From Boswellia sacra (taxonomy: Eukaryota; Streptophyta; Magnoliopsida; Sapindales; Burseraceae): a stretch of 64,000 nucleotides of DNA. Made by a program: the position numbers and the translations under genes. Each line of letters begins with the position of its first letter. The first letter of the stretch is position 1. This document shows positions 20,671-31,588 of the stretch, in pieces. The DNA lies in the NCBI GenBank assembly GCA_013180625.2, contig SNVD02008926.1, forward strand, positions 1-64,000, written 5' to 3'. Under the pieces are notes generated by a model, which saw only the letters and a list, made by a program, of their open reading frames with translations, searched no databases and was not told the origin of the DNA.

Positions 20671-21037
20671 TGAACAAGGCTTTCATCCCACCAAAGCATT
20701 TACAGCCATGACATTGTGTCAAAGTTGCTTTCGAGACTTAAAGGAACATAAATGAGTTGTGGGCACATCTGGCGAAATGGAGTTGCCACCCAATTATTCA
20801 ATTGGGAATGAATGAGGGCAATCCAATCCCTCACTTCAAGGCCTAAACTACCCTCATCTGTTCAGAGATGGGTTCAGGAAGTTAGGTATGAGCCATTCGC
20901 CTCGCTCAGATCAAAATCTAGCCTCCACTAAGGTATACCAAATAAAAACAGCTTACATTGTTATACAGTCCACTTAAGTGATTCATTTTCTACACACATT
21001 TCCAATTTTATCTTCTTTAAACTATTAAGGTGATTTT
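20671..21037 (-). repeat. B1 5' LTR, internal-side segment
   Basis: Starts TATGAACAAGGCTTTCATCC and follows the family B LTR until GGTGATTTT at 21037, where the Athila-like element (21038-34312) interrupts it. The LTR resumes at 34318. Confidence 0.8.
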
Positions 21038-21731
21038 TGACACATCCGAAAAAGGATTGTCTCCCAAGTATAGGAGTGTCGAAGTAATAAACCCGGTGAG
21101 ACCGAGGTCGATCCACGAGGAAGGAGATTTTAGCGCTACAAATTATAAGCTAAGCAAATATGATATGGATGATCCAAAGAGATGACAAGATAATATCAAC
21201 AAGTATGAGTAAAGAACAAGTTCTTAAATAATAAATGAGAATAACACAAGAGAAATTAACACAATAATAATGAAAGCTAAGGTTAGGGGATCCGCCCTTG
21301 ATATTTCAAATGAGGATAAACAACCCGTTTTAGTTATATGAATTATATTTGTTTCGTTACTAATATTTATACCACTACTTGTAAATGAGTTCAAGCATCC
21401 AATGTGCCAATCTCCATATGTCTACAACAAATCAAGGTTCCTAACTAGATTCATGTCGGTAAGGAAGAACCATACGACATCTATAAAGGATCCAAGCATT
21501 TGATGTGCCAAGGATTGTCTACAATGGATCAAGGCCTCCACTTTACGAGTGGTGTCAAGATTGATTAAGAAAATAAATATAAATCATATAAAATAAACAA
21601 CATAAGATTATGATTATTAAGCACAAATCAAAGGGTTAGAAAATCCTTACTCTCATAGCAAGGGTTTCACCCTTTCACCCTAGCAAGAGAGAAATTAGAA
21701 AGACATTACAAGAAAGAAAACTAATTACAAG
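21038..21731 (-). repeat. Athila-like 3' LTR, truncated
   Basis: It aligns with 32936-33631 of the 5' LTR and then passes through a shared TTACAAG (21725-21731) straight into the post-integrase ORF. About 680 bp of LTR are missing, plus the internal 3' region. Confidence 0.9.
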
Positions 21732-22007
21732 TCTATCTTGCACATTTGGGACAAACTTATAACCTTTTCGCTCTTCGCTTTTTGGCATAAGAGCTTTTTC
21801 CCATACCTGGCATGTGAGAAACAAGATTATCTAAAAATTCACAGGAAAATCGGACCATGGCTTCAATTAACCATCTTACTTCAACAGGCATACCCTTACG
21901 CATCAATATCCATAGTCTTTCTGCGCGAGCTTTGTAAATTTTAAGCAAATCATTTTGAGGAAGAGAGGGAAAATGTTTGTGAAATTTTGAGAGAATGGTA
22001 TCCATGT
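21725..22007 (-). pseudogene. Post-integrase ORF, truncated copy
   Basis: It matches the first half of the intact ORF at 1352-1900: it starts MDTILSKFHKHFPSL, then RAERLWILMRKGMP, VSHMPGMGKSSYAKKRRAKR. The deletion junction at 21725-21731 cuts it inside the cysteine cluster. Differences from the other copy are scattered substitutions with no stop in the shared part. Confidence 0.75.
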
Positions 22008-22132
22008 GAAGAAAATGAGAGAGAAGAAAAGAAAATGGATGCAAGGTGAGCAACAGTTTTTAGGGAACTGAAAAACCGACTTTAAAAGCCATAGAGTACC
22101 GTATCCGCCACTTGACTGGGAAAAATCAATCC

Positions 22133-23234
22133 TTAAAAAGGGTCGATTAAAGCAATGGACTCTTCATTTTGGTCAAAATTTTCAAAGAATGGTTTTAACC
22201 GTTGACCATTAACTTTAAGCACATTACCATTCTTTGGGTTCTCAATTTCAACTGCTCCATGAGGGAAAACATTTTTTACAATGAAAGGCCCAGTCCAACA
22301 TGATCGAAGTTTACTAGGAAATAAGTGCAATCTTGAATTATACAAAAGAACTTTTTGTGAAGGTTCAAAAGATTTTCTAACAATAAATTTGTCATGAAAA
22401 ACCTTCATTTTTTTTTGTAGATTTTAGAATTTTCATAAGCCTCATTCCTGATTTCTTCAAGTTCACTCAGTTGGAGTTTACGTAACTTGCAAGCATCATT
22501 CAAGTTTGTGTTAAATGTTTTAATGGCCCAATAAGCTTTATGCTCAATTTCCACAGGCAAGTGACAAGGTTTTCCATAAACTAATATGTAAGGATACATT
22601 CCTAATGATGTTTTGAAAGCAGTTCGATAAGCCCAAAGTGCATCATTAAGTCTTAAGGACCAATCTTCGCGATTTAGGTTAACCGTTTTTTCTAAAATCT
22701 ATTTTATCTCCCTATTAGCAAGTTCAAATTGTCCACTTGTTTGTGGGTGATAAGGTGTAGAAATTTTATGGGTTATTCCATATTTCTTCATTAAAGTTTC
22801 AAATGGTTTGTTACAAAAATGTGTACCCCCATCACTAATAATGGCTCGAGGAATTCCAAATCTACTCAAGATATTCTCTTTCAAGAATTTGACAACTGTT
22901 TTGTGATCATTGTTTCGACATGGAATTGCCTCGACCCATTTTGAAACATAGTCTACTGCAACAAGGATGTACACAAAATCAAATGACGGTGGAAAAGGTC
23001 CCATAAAATCAATACCCCAACAGTCAAAGATTTCAACGACAAGAATGGGATTCAACGGCATCATGTTTCTTTTTGAAATAGATCCCAATTTTTGATAATT
23101 TTCACACGTTTTGCAAAATGCATGTGCATCTTTAAATAAGGTGGGCCAATAAAATCCACATTGTAAGATCTTAGCAGCTATTTTTCTAGATGAAAAATGT
23201 CCGCCACATGCTCCAGAATGACAAAAGTTAATGA
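22133..23234 (-). pseudogene. Athila-like integrase, - strand copy
   Basis: Same domain order as 36-1226: zinc region ([18 protein letters not shown], with the last Cys of the pair changed to Tyr), core with [17 protein letters not shown] and [10 protein letters not shown] (all three acidic residues present), and the C-terminus [12 protein letters not shown] and [10 protein letters not shown] stop near 22700 and a gap near 22600-22700 break the frame. The N-terminal end continues at 28599 on the far side of the copia insertion. Confidence 0.85.
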
Positions 23235-24897
23235 TGTTAGCCCTAAGGCTACATGATAATTTTGATGATAACAATACACATTGATTAATTGAGATTTACT
23301 AACATGTTTATTTATGTGCAAGAGTAAGATCACTGAAATAATTTTAAAATCAAGAAGAGGCTTATTAAAATGAAGTGTTGAAGCTAAGGAGAAGACTACA
23401 TGTTAAAGGCACCAAAGTTTAAGAACAAGGATTGACTCAAGGAATGTGACACATGAGCAATGTTCAATCAATTGGTCATATATATCTCTACAAATATCCA
23501 AATAACGTGATTATTGAGCCTTTGGAAAGCTTACTCAATTTATAACATTTCATATGTTTTAATGAAATTCAAATTTCAAGAGGAAGGTTGTCCAAATCAT
23601 CATGCAACTTGAAAAACAAATGGAAGCAGCTGACATGAGCACCGAATACTCCTTTGGACATATCTTGAGCTAGAAAAATCAAAATGACTTGATTATTGTG
23701 GCATTGGAAAGAGACTTAATGAAGAACATTTCATGTGTTTTGAAAAAATTCAAATTTCAAACAGAAGGCTGACATAATTGACATGCAATTCGGTGGACTG
23801 GCACAAAGAAGAAAAATCAACTCACATGAGCACCGAATGGTGTTTTGGCCATATCTTAAGATAGAGATATCCAAATGCTTTGATTCTTAATGTTTTGGAA
23901 AGCTATTCAAATATGCAAATCTTTCATGTTTTGAAGAAATTCAAATTTCAAATGGAAGGCTGACAGAATTATCATTCAATTTGGTGGACTGACACAAGAA
24001 AGAAAAATCAAGTCACATAAGCACCGAATGGTGTTTTGGCCATATCTTGAGCTACAGATATCCAAATGACTTGATTCTTGATGCGTTGGAAAGCTTATTC
24101 AAATTTATGTTTTGTAGATTTTCGAATTTCAAATGGAACATTGACAAAAATGGAAGACAAGATTACGGTTTTTATAGTGGGCAGAAAATTTGGAGTTGGT
24201 GTCTTCACTTGATTAAGTTCATCTCATTTGCCTATAAAAGGAGCCATTCTCCCATGCATTCAATAAGTGCAAGAGAAGCATTTTATCAAGCAAAAAGCAA
24301 GAGAAATATCAAGTCTTGAGAGCTTTTATATTATTTATCTACTCTTTGAAGAGAGTTATACTTTTGTTGTAAAAATTATCTTTGTTCTTGTATTGTGGTG
24401 AGAGTGAGATATTATTGTAAAGGATAATAGTTATCCTTGAGAGAACTCTTGTTGTGTGTTATCAAGAGTTGAAGGAAGTTGCCTTGGTGAGGTTGTTCAT
24501 CAAGAAGAACTCTTGGTGTGGTGTTATCAAGGGTTGAAGGAAAAAGTCTTGGTGAGGTTGTTCATCAAGCAAGTTGTAAATATTTTTACAACTTAGTGGA
24601 AAACTTAGCTCGTGGAGCTAAGAGCCCGTGGACGTAGGCAAGATTTGCCGAACCACGTAAATTGAGTTTGCACTCTCTCTATCCCTATCCTTTTTATATT
24701 TACTTGCACTTATGATTGCTCATTATTGTTATTATCTTGACTGCATCTTTGATAACTTCTAATTTCATCTTCTTCACCTTTATTCTCAAAGAAAGAGTGA
24801 ACTAATTTTGATCTTTCAAGAAAAGTTTTATAAATCCGTTTTGATAAATAAGAACCCAATTCACCCCCCCTCTTGGGTTGCCATACCTGGGTCAACA
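23235..24897 (+). repeat. Copia 5' LTR
   Basis: 1663 bp, TGTTAGCCCTAAGG...GGGTCAACA. It contains four imperfect tandem units of about 185-193 bp (from about 23450 to 24140) and, near its end, about two units of the 65-bp minisatellite that is expanded at 5754-6077. Confidence 0.9.
23450..24150 (+). repeat. ~190-bp tandem units in copia LTR
   Basis: Units begin near 23455, 23637, 23827 and 24020. Each has a GAGCACCGAATRSTSYTTTGG block (first unit diverged), CATATCTTGAGCTA, a GATATCCAAATGACTTGATTCTT block, TTGGAAAG and an AAATTCAAATTTCAA block. The 3' LTR repeats them at about 27317, 27511 and 27703. Confidence 0.75.
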
Positions 24898-24899
24898 AG

Positions 24900-24911
24900 T
24901 GGTATCAGAGC
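24900..24911 (+). other. Primer-binding site, tRNA-iMet type
   Basis: TGGTATCAGAGC, two bases after the LTR, complementary to the 3' end of plant initiator methionine tRNA, as in most plant copia elements. Confidence 0.9.
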
Positions 24912-24952
24912 AAGGTTGCTCAATTTTTTAAATCTTAATCGATTTTTGAGCT

Positions 24953-26356
24953 ATGGCAACTTTTAATTCAACTTCATATGTTGAGGGGCTTTCTATCTCT
25001 AGACCTCCATTTTTTAATGGAAGTGATTACTCTTATTGGAAAACTAGAATGAGTATTTTCTTGCAATCTTTTGATTATGATTTATGGTCTATTGTTTTGG
25101 AAGGACCTTTTGTTCCTACCAAAATTGAAAATGGAGAAAGCATGCTTAAAGAACCTAAAGAGTTTAGTGAAGATGATAAAAAGAAATTGAGTTTGAATGC
25201 TAAAGCTATGAATGTGTTGTATTGCGCTTTAGATAGAAATGAGTTTAATAGAATATCCACTTCTTCTACGGCCCAAGAAATATGGCACACACTTGAAGTA
25301 ACTCATGAAGGAACTAGTCAAGTTAAAGAATCCAAGATTAGTATGCTAGTTCATAGTTATGAGCTTTTTAAGATGAAATCGGATGAATCAATTTCTGAAA
25401 TGTTTACTAGATTTACGGATATTGTCAATAGTTTGAAATCTCTTGGTAAATCTTATTCTAATGTTGAAATGGTGAGAAAGATTCTTAGGTGTCTACCAAA
25501 ATCTTGGGAGCCAAAGGTGACGGCAATTCAAGAAGCAAATGACCTCACCAAACTACCATTAGAAGAACTTATGGGTTCTCTCATAACTCATGAAATCGTC
25601 TTGAAGGAGAATGAAGAAGAAGATTGCGATGTGGCAAACATGTGCTTCATGGCTTTTAGAGAAGATGAGGTAAGTATTATAAACCATGATCATAAGCTTT
25701 CATATAATGAATTACTTGAAGCATTCCAAAATTTACATGTGCAAGTTGATAAACAAAATTCAAAAATCAATGCTTTAAAAAAGAAGTCAAAAATCATATT
25801 ATCTCAATTAGAAGAGATGGTGGAAATAAATGAAGCTTTAGAAAATGAAAATGAAATTTTAAAGCAAAAAGATTTTGAAAGTTTGGAAAGTCAAATACAT
25901 TTATTAAAAACTGAAAATGACATTTTAAAACAAAAGGATTTTGATAAATTGGAGAAAGAAAATGTTATTTTGAAAAAGGAAAATAATGACTTAAGAAATA
26001 TTGTTGATAGTTTTACAAAAAGCACAAAAAATTTGAATTCTATGTTACAAAACCAAAGGTGTGTTTTTGATAAAAGAGGGTTAGGATATAAAAGTCATAA
26101 AAATCAAAAGTATTTTAAAAACTATTTTGTTCATGCATCTTCTAGGAATAATCCTAATCATTCATGTAATTATTGTGGAAGAAAAGGACACAAAATGCAT
26201 ACTTGTTACATTAAGAGAAATCCTAATTTGAAACAAATATGGATTCCAAAAAGTACCATAACTAACCCCCAAGGACCCAAGAACTTTTGGGTACCAAAAA
26301 GTTACTCCTTGAATGTTGATTGTAGAGACAAAGTGGCAAACACAAGTGGTACTTAG
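24953..26356 (+). CDS. Copia gag polyprotein
   Basis: An intact 467-aa Gag. It starts MATFNSTSYVEGLSISRPPF at the first ATG after the primer site. The N-terminal half is the UBN2/DUF4219-type capsid domain (FFNGSDYSYWKTRM, LDRNEFNRI, EIWHTLEVTHEGT, LRCLPKSWEPKVTAI). A long Lys/Glu/Asn-rich coiled coil (about residues 245-360) follows. A zinc knuckle CNYCGRKGHKMHTC (C-x2-C-x4-H-x4-C, about 26165-26206) binds RNA. It ends in TAG just where protease would begin in another frame, so a one-base shift separates gag and pol here. Confidence 0.9.
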   Translation: MATFNSTSYVEGLSISRPPFFNGSDYSYWKTRMSIFLQSFDYDLWSIVLEGPFVPTKIENGESMLKEPKEFSEDDKKKLSLNAKAMNVLYCALDRNEFNRISTSSTAQEIWHTLEVTHEGTSQVKESKISMLVHSYELFKMKSDESISEMFTRFTDIVNSLKSLGKSYSNVEMVRKILRCLPKSWEPKVTAIQEANDLTKLPLEELMGSLITHEIVLKENEEEDCDVANMCFMAFREDEVSIINHDHKLSYNELLEAFQNLHVQVDKQNSKINALKKKSKIILSQLEEMVEINEALENENEILKQKDFESLESQIHLLKTENDILKQKDFDKLEKENVILKKENNDLRNIVDSFTKSTKNLNSMLQNQRCVFDKRGLGYKSHKNQKYFKNYFVHASSRNNPNHSCNYCGRKGHKMHTCYIKRNPNLKQIWIPKSTITNPQGPKNFWVPKSYSLNVDCRDKVANTSGT

Positions 26357-27266
26357 ATAGTGGATGCTCAAGGCATATGACCGGAGATGCCTCCAAGTTC
26401 TCAAGATTAATCATGAAGAAAAGAGGATATGTGACATTCGGTGATAATGCCAAAGGAAGGGTAATCGGACATGGTGATATTGGTAACCCTTCTTCACCTA
26501 TTATTAAAGATGTTTTGCTTGTTCATGGTTTAAAACATGATTTGATTAGCATTAGTCAATTGTGTGATAAGGGATATTTTGTTACTTTTGAGCCTAATAG
26601 ATGTGTGATTAAGGATGTTAGTAACAATAAGACATTATTTGTTGGTAATAGATGTGGTAATATTTATACAATTGATATTGATGTTAATACTTATGTAGAA
26701 AATTGTTTCATTGTTAATCATGATGCTTGGTTATGGCATAGAAGATTAGGTCATGCTAGCGTGGACACAATTTCAAAAATTTCTAAAAATGATTTAGTTG
26801 ATGGTTTTCCAAGAATAAAATTTGAAAAGGATAAGATTTGTGATGCTTGTCAATTTGGAAAATAAGTGAGAACTTCTTTTAAACAAAAGAAATTTATTTC
26901 AACAAATAAACCTCTACAATTACTTCATTTGGATTTATTTCGACCATCAAGAACTCAAAGCCTTGGTGGAAAGTATTATGTTTTTGTTATTGATTATTCA
27001 AGATTCACTTGGGTATTATTCTTGAAAACTAAAAATGAGGCCATACAAGCTTTTTCAAAATTTGGAAAAAGAGTCCAAAATCAAAAAGGGTATTCTATCG
27101 TGTCCATTAGGAGTCATCATGGTGGTGAAGTAGACAATGCTGCATTTGAAAATCTTTGTGATGAAAATGGTTTTGAACATAATTTTTCTGCAGCTAGAAC
27201 TCCACAACAAAATGGTGTTGTTGAGAAAAAAAATAGGACTATCCAAGAAATGGCTAAGACCATGGC
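26347..27266 (+). pseudogene. Copia protease and partial integrase
   Basis: The protease-side motif WYLDSGCSRHMTGD begins at 26347, in a frame one base off gag. The integrase zinc region is at 26728-26860 (HRRLGHAS, CDACQFGK) and ends at a TAA where family members read Gln (CAA). The core at 26866-27266 has HLDLFRPSRT (first Asp), SIRSHHGGEV (His where the second catalytic Asp is expected) and QQNGVVEKKNR (Glu). After QEMAKTMAR at 27266 the sequence becomes LTR, so the last 15 codons of the open frame are not protein. Inactive. Confidence 0.9.
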
Positions 27267-28593
27267 AAGGTTGTCCAAATCATCATGCAAGTTGAAAGAC
27301 AAATGGAAGTAGCTGACATGAGCACCGAATACTCTTTTGGACATATGTTGAGCTAAAAAAATCAAAATGACTTCATTCTTATGGCATTGGAAAGATGACT
27401 TAATGACGAACATTTCATCTGTTTTGAAAAAATTCAAATTTCGAACAGAAGGTCGACACAATTGACATGCAATTCGGTGGACTGACACAAAGAAGAAAAA
27501 TCAACTCACATGAGCACCGAATGGTGTTTTGGCAATATCTTAAGATAGATATATCCAAATGCTTTGATTCTTAATGCTTTGGAAAGATTATTCAAATATG
27601 CAGATCTTTAATGTTTTGAACAAATTCAAATTTGAAACGGAAGGCTAACAGAATTATCATTCAATTTGGTGGGCTGACACAAGAAAGAAAAATCAAGTCA
27701 CATGAGCACCGAATGGTGTGTTGGCCATATCTTGAGTTATAGATATCAAAATGACTTGATTCTTGATGCGTTGGAAAGCTCATTCCAATATGAAAATCTT
27801 TTATGTTTTTCATATTTTCAAATTGCAAACGGAACATTGACAAAAATGGAAGACAAGATTATGGTTTCTATAGTTGGCAGAAAATTTGGAGTTGGTGTCT
27901 TCACTTGATTAAGTTCATCTCATTTGCCTATAAAAGGAGCCATTCTCCCATGCATTCAAGAAGTGCAAGAGAAGCATTTTATCAAGCAAAAAGCAAGTGA
28001 AATATCAAGTCTAGAGAGCTTTTATATTATTTATCTACTCTTTGAAGAGAGTTATACTTTTATTGTAAAAATTATCTTTGTTCTTGTATTGTGGTGAGAG
28101 TAAGATATTGTTGTAAAGGATAATAGTTATCCTTGAGGGAACTCTTGTTGTGTGTTATCAAGAGTTGAAAGAAGTTGCCTTAGTGAGGTTGTTCATCAAG
28201 AAGAACTCTTTGTGTGGTGTTATCAAGGGTTGAAGAAAAAAGTCTTGGTGAGGTTGTTCATCAAGCAAGTTGTAAAGATTTTTACAACTTAGTGGAAAAC
28301 TTAGCTCGTGGAGCTAAGAGCCCGTGAACGTAGGCAAGGTTTGCCGAACCACGTAAATTGAGTTTGCACTCTCTCTATCCCTATCCTTTTTATATTTACT
28401 TGCACTTATGATTGCTTATTATTGTTATTATCTTGATTGCATCTTTGATAACTTCTAATTTCATCTTCTTCACCTTTATTCTCAAAGAAAGAGTGAACTA
28501 ATTTTGATCTTTCAAGAAAAGTTTTATAAATCCGTTTTGATAAATAAGAACCCAATTCACCCCCCTTCTTGGGTTGCCATACCTGGGTCAACA
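27267..28593 (+). repeat. Copia 3' LTR lacking its first 349 bp
   Basis: It corresponds to 23584-24897 of the 5' LTR and joins integrase at AAGGTTGTCC. The end CCTGGGTCAACA is intact, followed by the AATGA duplication. Confidence 0.9.
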
Positions 28594-28598
28594 AATGA

Positions 28599-29197
28599 CA
28601 CTACTTACCTCATTGTCGGGTATGCATCTTCTTATTATTTGATCCGGACAATATTTGAAAAGATACGGATCATCCCAGTAAAAATTTTCACCTCGGTTAA
28701 AAATTTTCTTTTGTCTTGAGCATTCCAATGAGGTGGCATTTTCCCTGTCGCAAGAAAATTTACAATGTTAGCAAACCAAGGTACAGAGCAACGGAAAATA
28801 AAAATTCATCAGGAAAAGAATCATTGATAGGTGAAGTTTCAATTAATGTCTTTGTTGTTAGTCTTGAAAGATGATTAGCAACGACATTTTCGGCTCCTTT
28901 CTTATCCTTCATTGTGATGTTAAATTATTGGAGCAATAAGATCCACCGTATCAATCTAGGTTTTGCATCCTGTTTAGTCATTAAATATCTCACAGCTGCA
29001 TGGTCATTGTAAACAATTGTTGGAGAGCCAATTAAATAAGATCGAAATTTGTCCAATGCAAATATTGTTGTGTAATTCATTTGTGCATCATTTAAAGTCC
29101 TACTTGCATAGTATATCACATAAGGCTTACCTTCTTTTCTTTGTCCTAAGACAGCACCAACTACATAGTCGCTTGCATCACACATTAATTCAAAAGG
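28599..29197 (-). pseudogene. Athila-like RNase H and start of integrase
   Basis: RNase H removes the RNA strand during reverse transcription. At 29185-28925 it reads [34 protein letters not shown] and [12 protein letters not shown]. The segment around the usual EKELLAVV is missing (about eight residues lost in frame), which removes the conserved catalytic Glu region. A TGA separates it from RT. From 28924 to 28599 the linker (GAENVVANHLSRL) leads to the integrase N-terminus (RRCIPDNEVSSV), where the copia element cuts in. Confidence 0.85.
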
Positions 29198-31588
29198 TCA
29201 GGACCAATAAGGAGATTGCATAATTGGAGCAGTTGTTAAAAGCCCAATTAATGTATCAAAGGCATTTTGACATTCTTGAGTCCATTCAAAGGAAGTATCT
29301 TTTATTAAGAGGTTACAAAGAGGTTTAGCTATAGCACTGAAATTTCTTATGAACCTCCTATAAAATCCAGCATGCCCTAAAAATGAACAAACCTCTTTAA
29401 CTATTTTTGGTGGAGACAAATGGGAAATTAATTTTACTTTCGCTTTGTCCACTTCAATTCCTTTAGAAGACACTATATGACCTAAGACAATTCCTGAAGT
29501 GACCATATAATGACATTTTTCCCAATTCAAAATAAGACCTTTGTCTACACACCTTTTTAGGACTTTTTCTAAGTTTTCAAGACAATTGTCAAAAGAGTTT
29601 CCAAAGACAGTTAAATCATCCATAAAAACTTCTAAACAATGCTCAACCATATCACTGAAAATGCTTAACATGCATCTTTGAAAAGTGGCTGGGGCATTAC
29701 AAAGTCCAAAAGGCATTCTCCTAAATGCAAAAGTGCCGAAGGGGCACGTGAATGTGGTCTTTTCTTGGTCTTCGAGTACAATGAGAATTTGATAATAGCC
29801 TGAGTATCCATTAGGAAAGCAGTAGTAGGGGTTTCCTGCTCCTCTTTCAAGAATTTGGTCAAGGAAAGGTAAGGGAAAATGGTCTTTTTTAGTGACAGCA
29901 TTTAATTTTCTATAATCAATGCACATCCTCCAACTAGATGAGACACGAGTTGGCAATAATTCACCCTTTTCATTTTTAACTACTGTAATGCCAGATTTTT
30001 TAGGTACTACTTGTGTAGGGCTTACCCACTTACTATCAGAAATAGGATAGATAATTCCCACATCGAGTAGTTTGAGAACTTCAGCCCTAATGACCTCTTT
30101 CATGTGTGGATTTAATATTCTTTGAGGTTGTTGGGATGTTTTGGCGTTTTCCTCTAAATGTATTCGATGTGTGCAAATTAAAGGGTTAATGCCTTTTATA
30201 TCTTTTAAAGTCCACCCGATTGCATTTTTATGCCTCTTAAGCACTTCTATCAACTTACCTTGTTGCTCGCATGTGAGGGATGAAGAAATTACCACCGGAT
30301 ATGTCTGATTCTCCCCAAGATATGCATATTTCAGTCCTTTAGGTAAGGGCTTCAATTCTAACTTGGAAGCTTCCTCTTCCTTGCTTTCATTCATTTGCCC
30401 CAATTCTTCAAATCTTGATTTTGAGCCTTTTTCCATCACCTGTGCACAATCTAATAAAGAACATATATCAAAAAGATCAGACTCTAGTTTCATACTTGAT
30501 TCTAATGAATTCACCAAACAAGTTTCCAAAGGGTCAGAAGAACTCCCTTTTTGGATGTGATCTTCCACAATAGATTCAATTACATTGGCCTCATCAATTT
30601 CATCTTCTTCTTCATTTGGTTGTTTGCACATATTAAAAACATTAAGTTCCAATGTCATGTTCCCAAATGATAACTTCATGACTCCATTCCTGCAATTAAT
30701 CAAAGCATTAGAAGTAGCTAGAAATGGATGCCCTAAAATAACAGGAATTGAATTGCTTACTTCCACTGGTTGTGTGTCCAAGACTTGAGCTAATACATCT
30801 TCTACTACTCCTCTTGGTACTTTAATTGATCTATCAGCAAGCAAAAGAGTCACAGAAGTCGGTTTTAACTCACCTAGATTGAGTTTTTGAAAAACCGAGT
30901 ATGGAAGCAAATTCACACTAGCACCAAGATCAAGTAAAGCTTGTTCAATTTTATGGTCTCCAATAACACATGAAATTGTAGGACAACCTGGATCCTTATA
31001 TTTCACTGTATTATTATTTTGAAGAATAGCACTTACTTGCTCAGCTAGAAAGGCCTTCTTTTTCACATTCAGTTTTCTTTTCACAGTGCACAAGTCTTTC
31101 AAAAATTTTGCATAAGAAGGTACCTGTTTGATCACATCAAGCAAGGGAATGTTGACCTTTACCTGTTTGAAAATTTCAAAGATTTCATAATTGTGAGTTG
31201 CCTTCTTTTGTGTGGCTAATGCTTGAGGAAATGGAGGCACAGATGAGGATTTGGTTTCTTCTTCGCTAGGTGTTGGTTTGGCCACCTCTTCCTGTCCTTT
31301 AGAGATCGATTCTTCTTCTTTCTCACAAGGGTCAGGAATGTGTTTTTCAACAATCTTACCATTGCAAAGGGTCATGACTGACTTGGCTTGGTCAAAATAA
31401 TGGTTACTTGAACTCCCTGCATTTGAGGTAGATTGATCTTTGGGGTTTTGCAATGTTTGAGAAGGAAATTTTCCTTTCTCTTGGATGCTAAATGTAGATG
31501 CAAATTTTGCAAGAGTTTCTGACAAATTTGCTAACGTTTGAGCAGTTTGACTATTGAAAGTCTCTTGCTTTGTAATGAATGAATGCAA
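29198..31588 (-). CDS. Athila-like protease and reverse transcriptase, open frame
   Basis: 796 codons open. Protease: ALLDLGASVNLLPYSVF (about 30917-30960), the DxGA active-site motif in the DLGA form common in this group. RT: YRKLNAVTKKDHFPLPF, RMPFGLCNAPATFQRCM, FMDDLTVFGNSF (FMDD box, about 29612-29626), EKCHYMV and FLGHAGFYRRFIRNFS. The Met at 31588 is not the true start: protein similar to Gag linkers runs in from upstream, and a one-base shift near 31640 separates it from the gag frame. It ends at a TGA just before RNase H. The SxGYYQI and FMDD motifs look intact, but the element as a whole is broken. Confidence 0.85.
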   Translation of the reverse strand: MHSFITKQETFNSQTAQTLANLSETLAKFASTFSIQEKGKFPSQTLQNPKDQSTSNAGSSSNHYFDQAKSVMTLCNGKIVEKHIPDPCEKEEESISKGQEEVAKPTPSEEETKSSSVPPFPQALATQKKATHNYEIFEIFKQVKVNIPLLDVIKQVPSYAKFLKDLCTVKRKLNVKKKAFLAEQVSAILQNNNTVKYKDPGCPTISCVIGDHKIEQALLDLGASVNLLPYSVFQKLNLGELKPTSVTLLLADRSIKVPRGVVEDVLAQVLDTQPVEVSNSIPVILGHPFLATSNALINCRNGVMKLSFGNMTLELNVFNMCKQPNEEEDEIDEANVIESIVEDHIQKGSSSDPLETCLVNSLESSMKLESDLFDICSLLDCAQVMEKGSKSRFEELGQMNESKEEEASKLELKPLPKGLKYAYLGENQTYPVVISSSLTCEQQGKLIEVLKRHKNAIGWTLKDIKGINPLICTHRIHLEENAKTSQQPQRILNPHMKEVIRAEVLKLLDVGIIYPISDSKWVSPTQVVPKKSGITVVKNEKGELLPTRVSSSWRMCIDYRKLNAVTKKDHFPLPFLDQILERGAGNPYYCFPNGYSGYYQILIVLEDQEKTTFTCPFGTFAFRRMPFGLCNAPATFQRCMLSIFSDMVEHCLEVFMDDLTVFGNSFDNCLENLEKVLKRCVDKGLILNWEKCHYMVTSGIVLGHIVSSKGIEVDKAKVKLISHLSPPKIVKEVCSFLGHAGFYRRFIRNFSAIAKPLCNLLIKDTSFEWTQECQNAFDTLIGLLTTAPIMQSPYWS

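Larger units (their letters stand above)
23230..28598 (+). mobile_element. Ty1/copia element with internal deletion, TSD AATGA
   Basis: Spans 23235-28593 with TG...CA ends and a perfect 5-bp duplication AATGA (23230-23234 and 28594-28598); it lies inside the Athila-like integrase. Order: 5' LTR 23235-24897, primer site 24900-24911, gag 24953-26356, protease and partial integrase 26347-27266, then directly a 3' LTR lacking its first 349 bp (27267-28593). RT and RNase H are absent, so it depends on helper elements. Over the last 290 bp the two LTRs differ at about five sites by eye, suggesting a fairly recent insertion. Confidence 0.95.

Noticed and set aside
27055..27488. - strand ORFs over the copia integrase
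   Set aside because: Shadows of the integrase frame; no domain on that strand.
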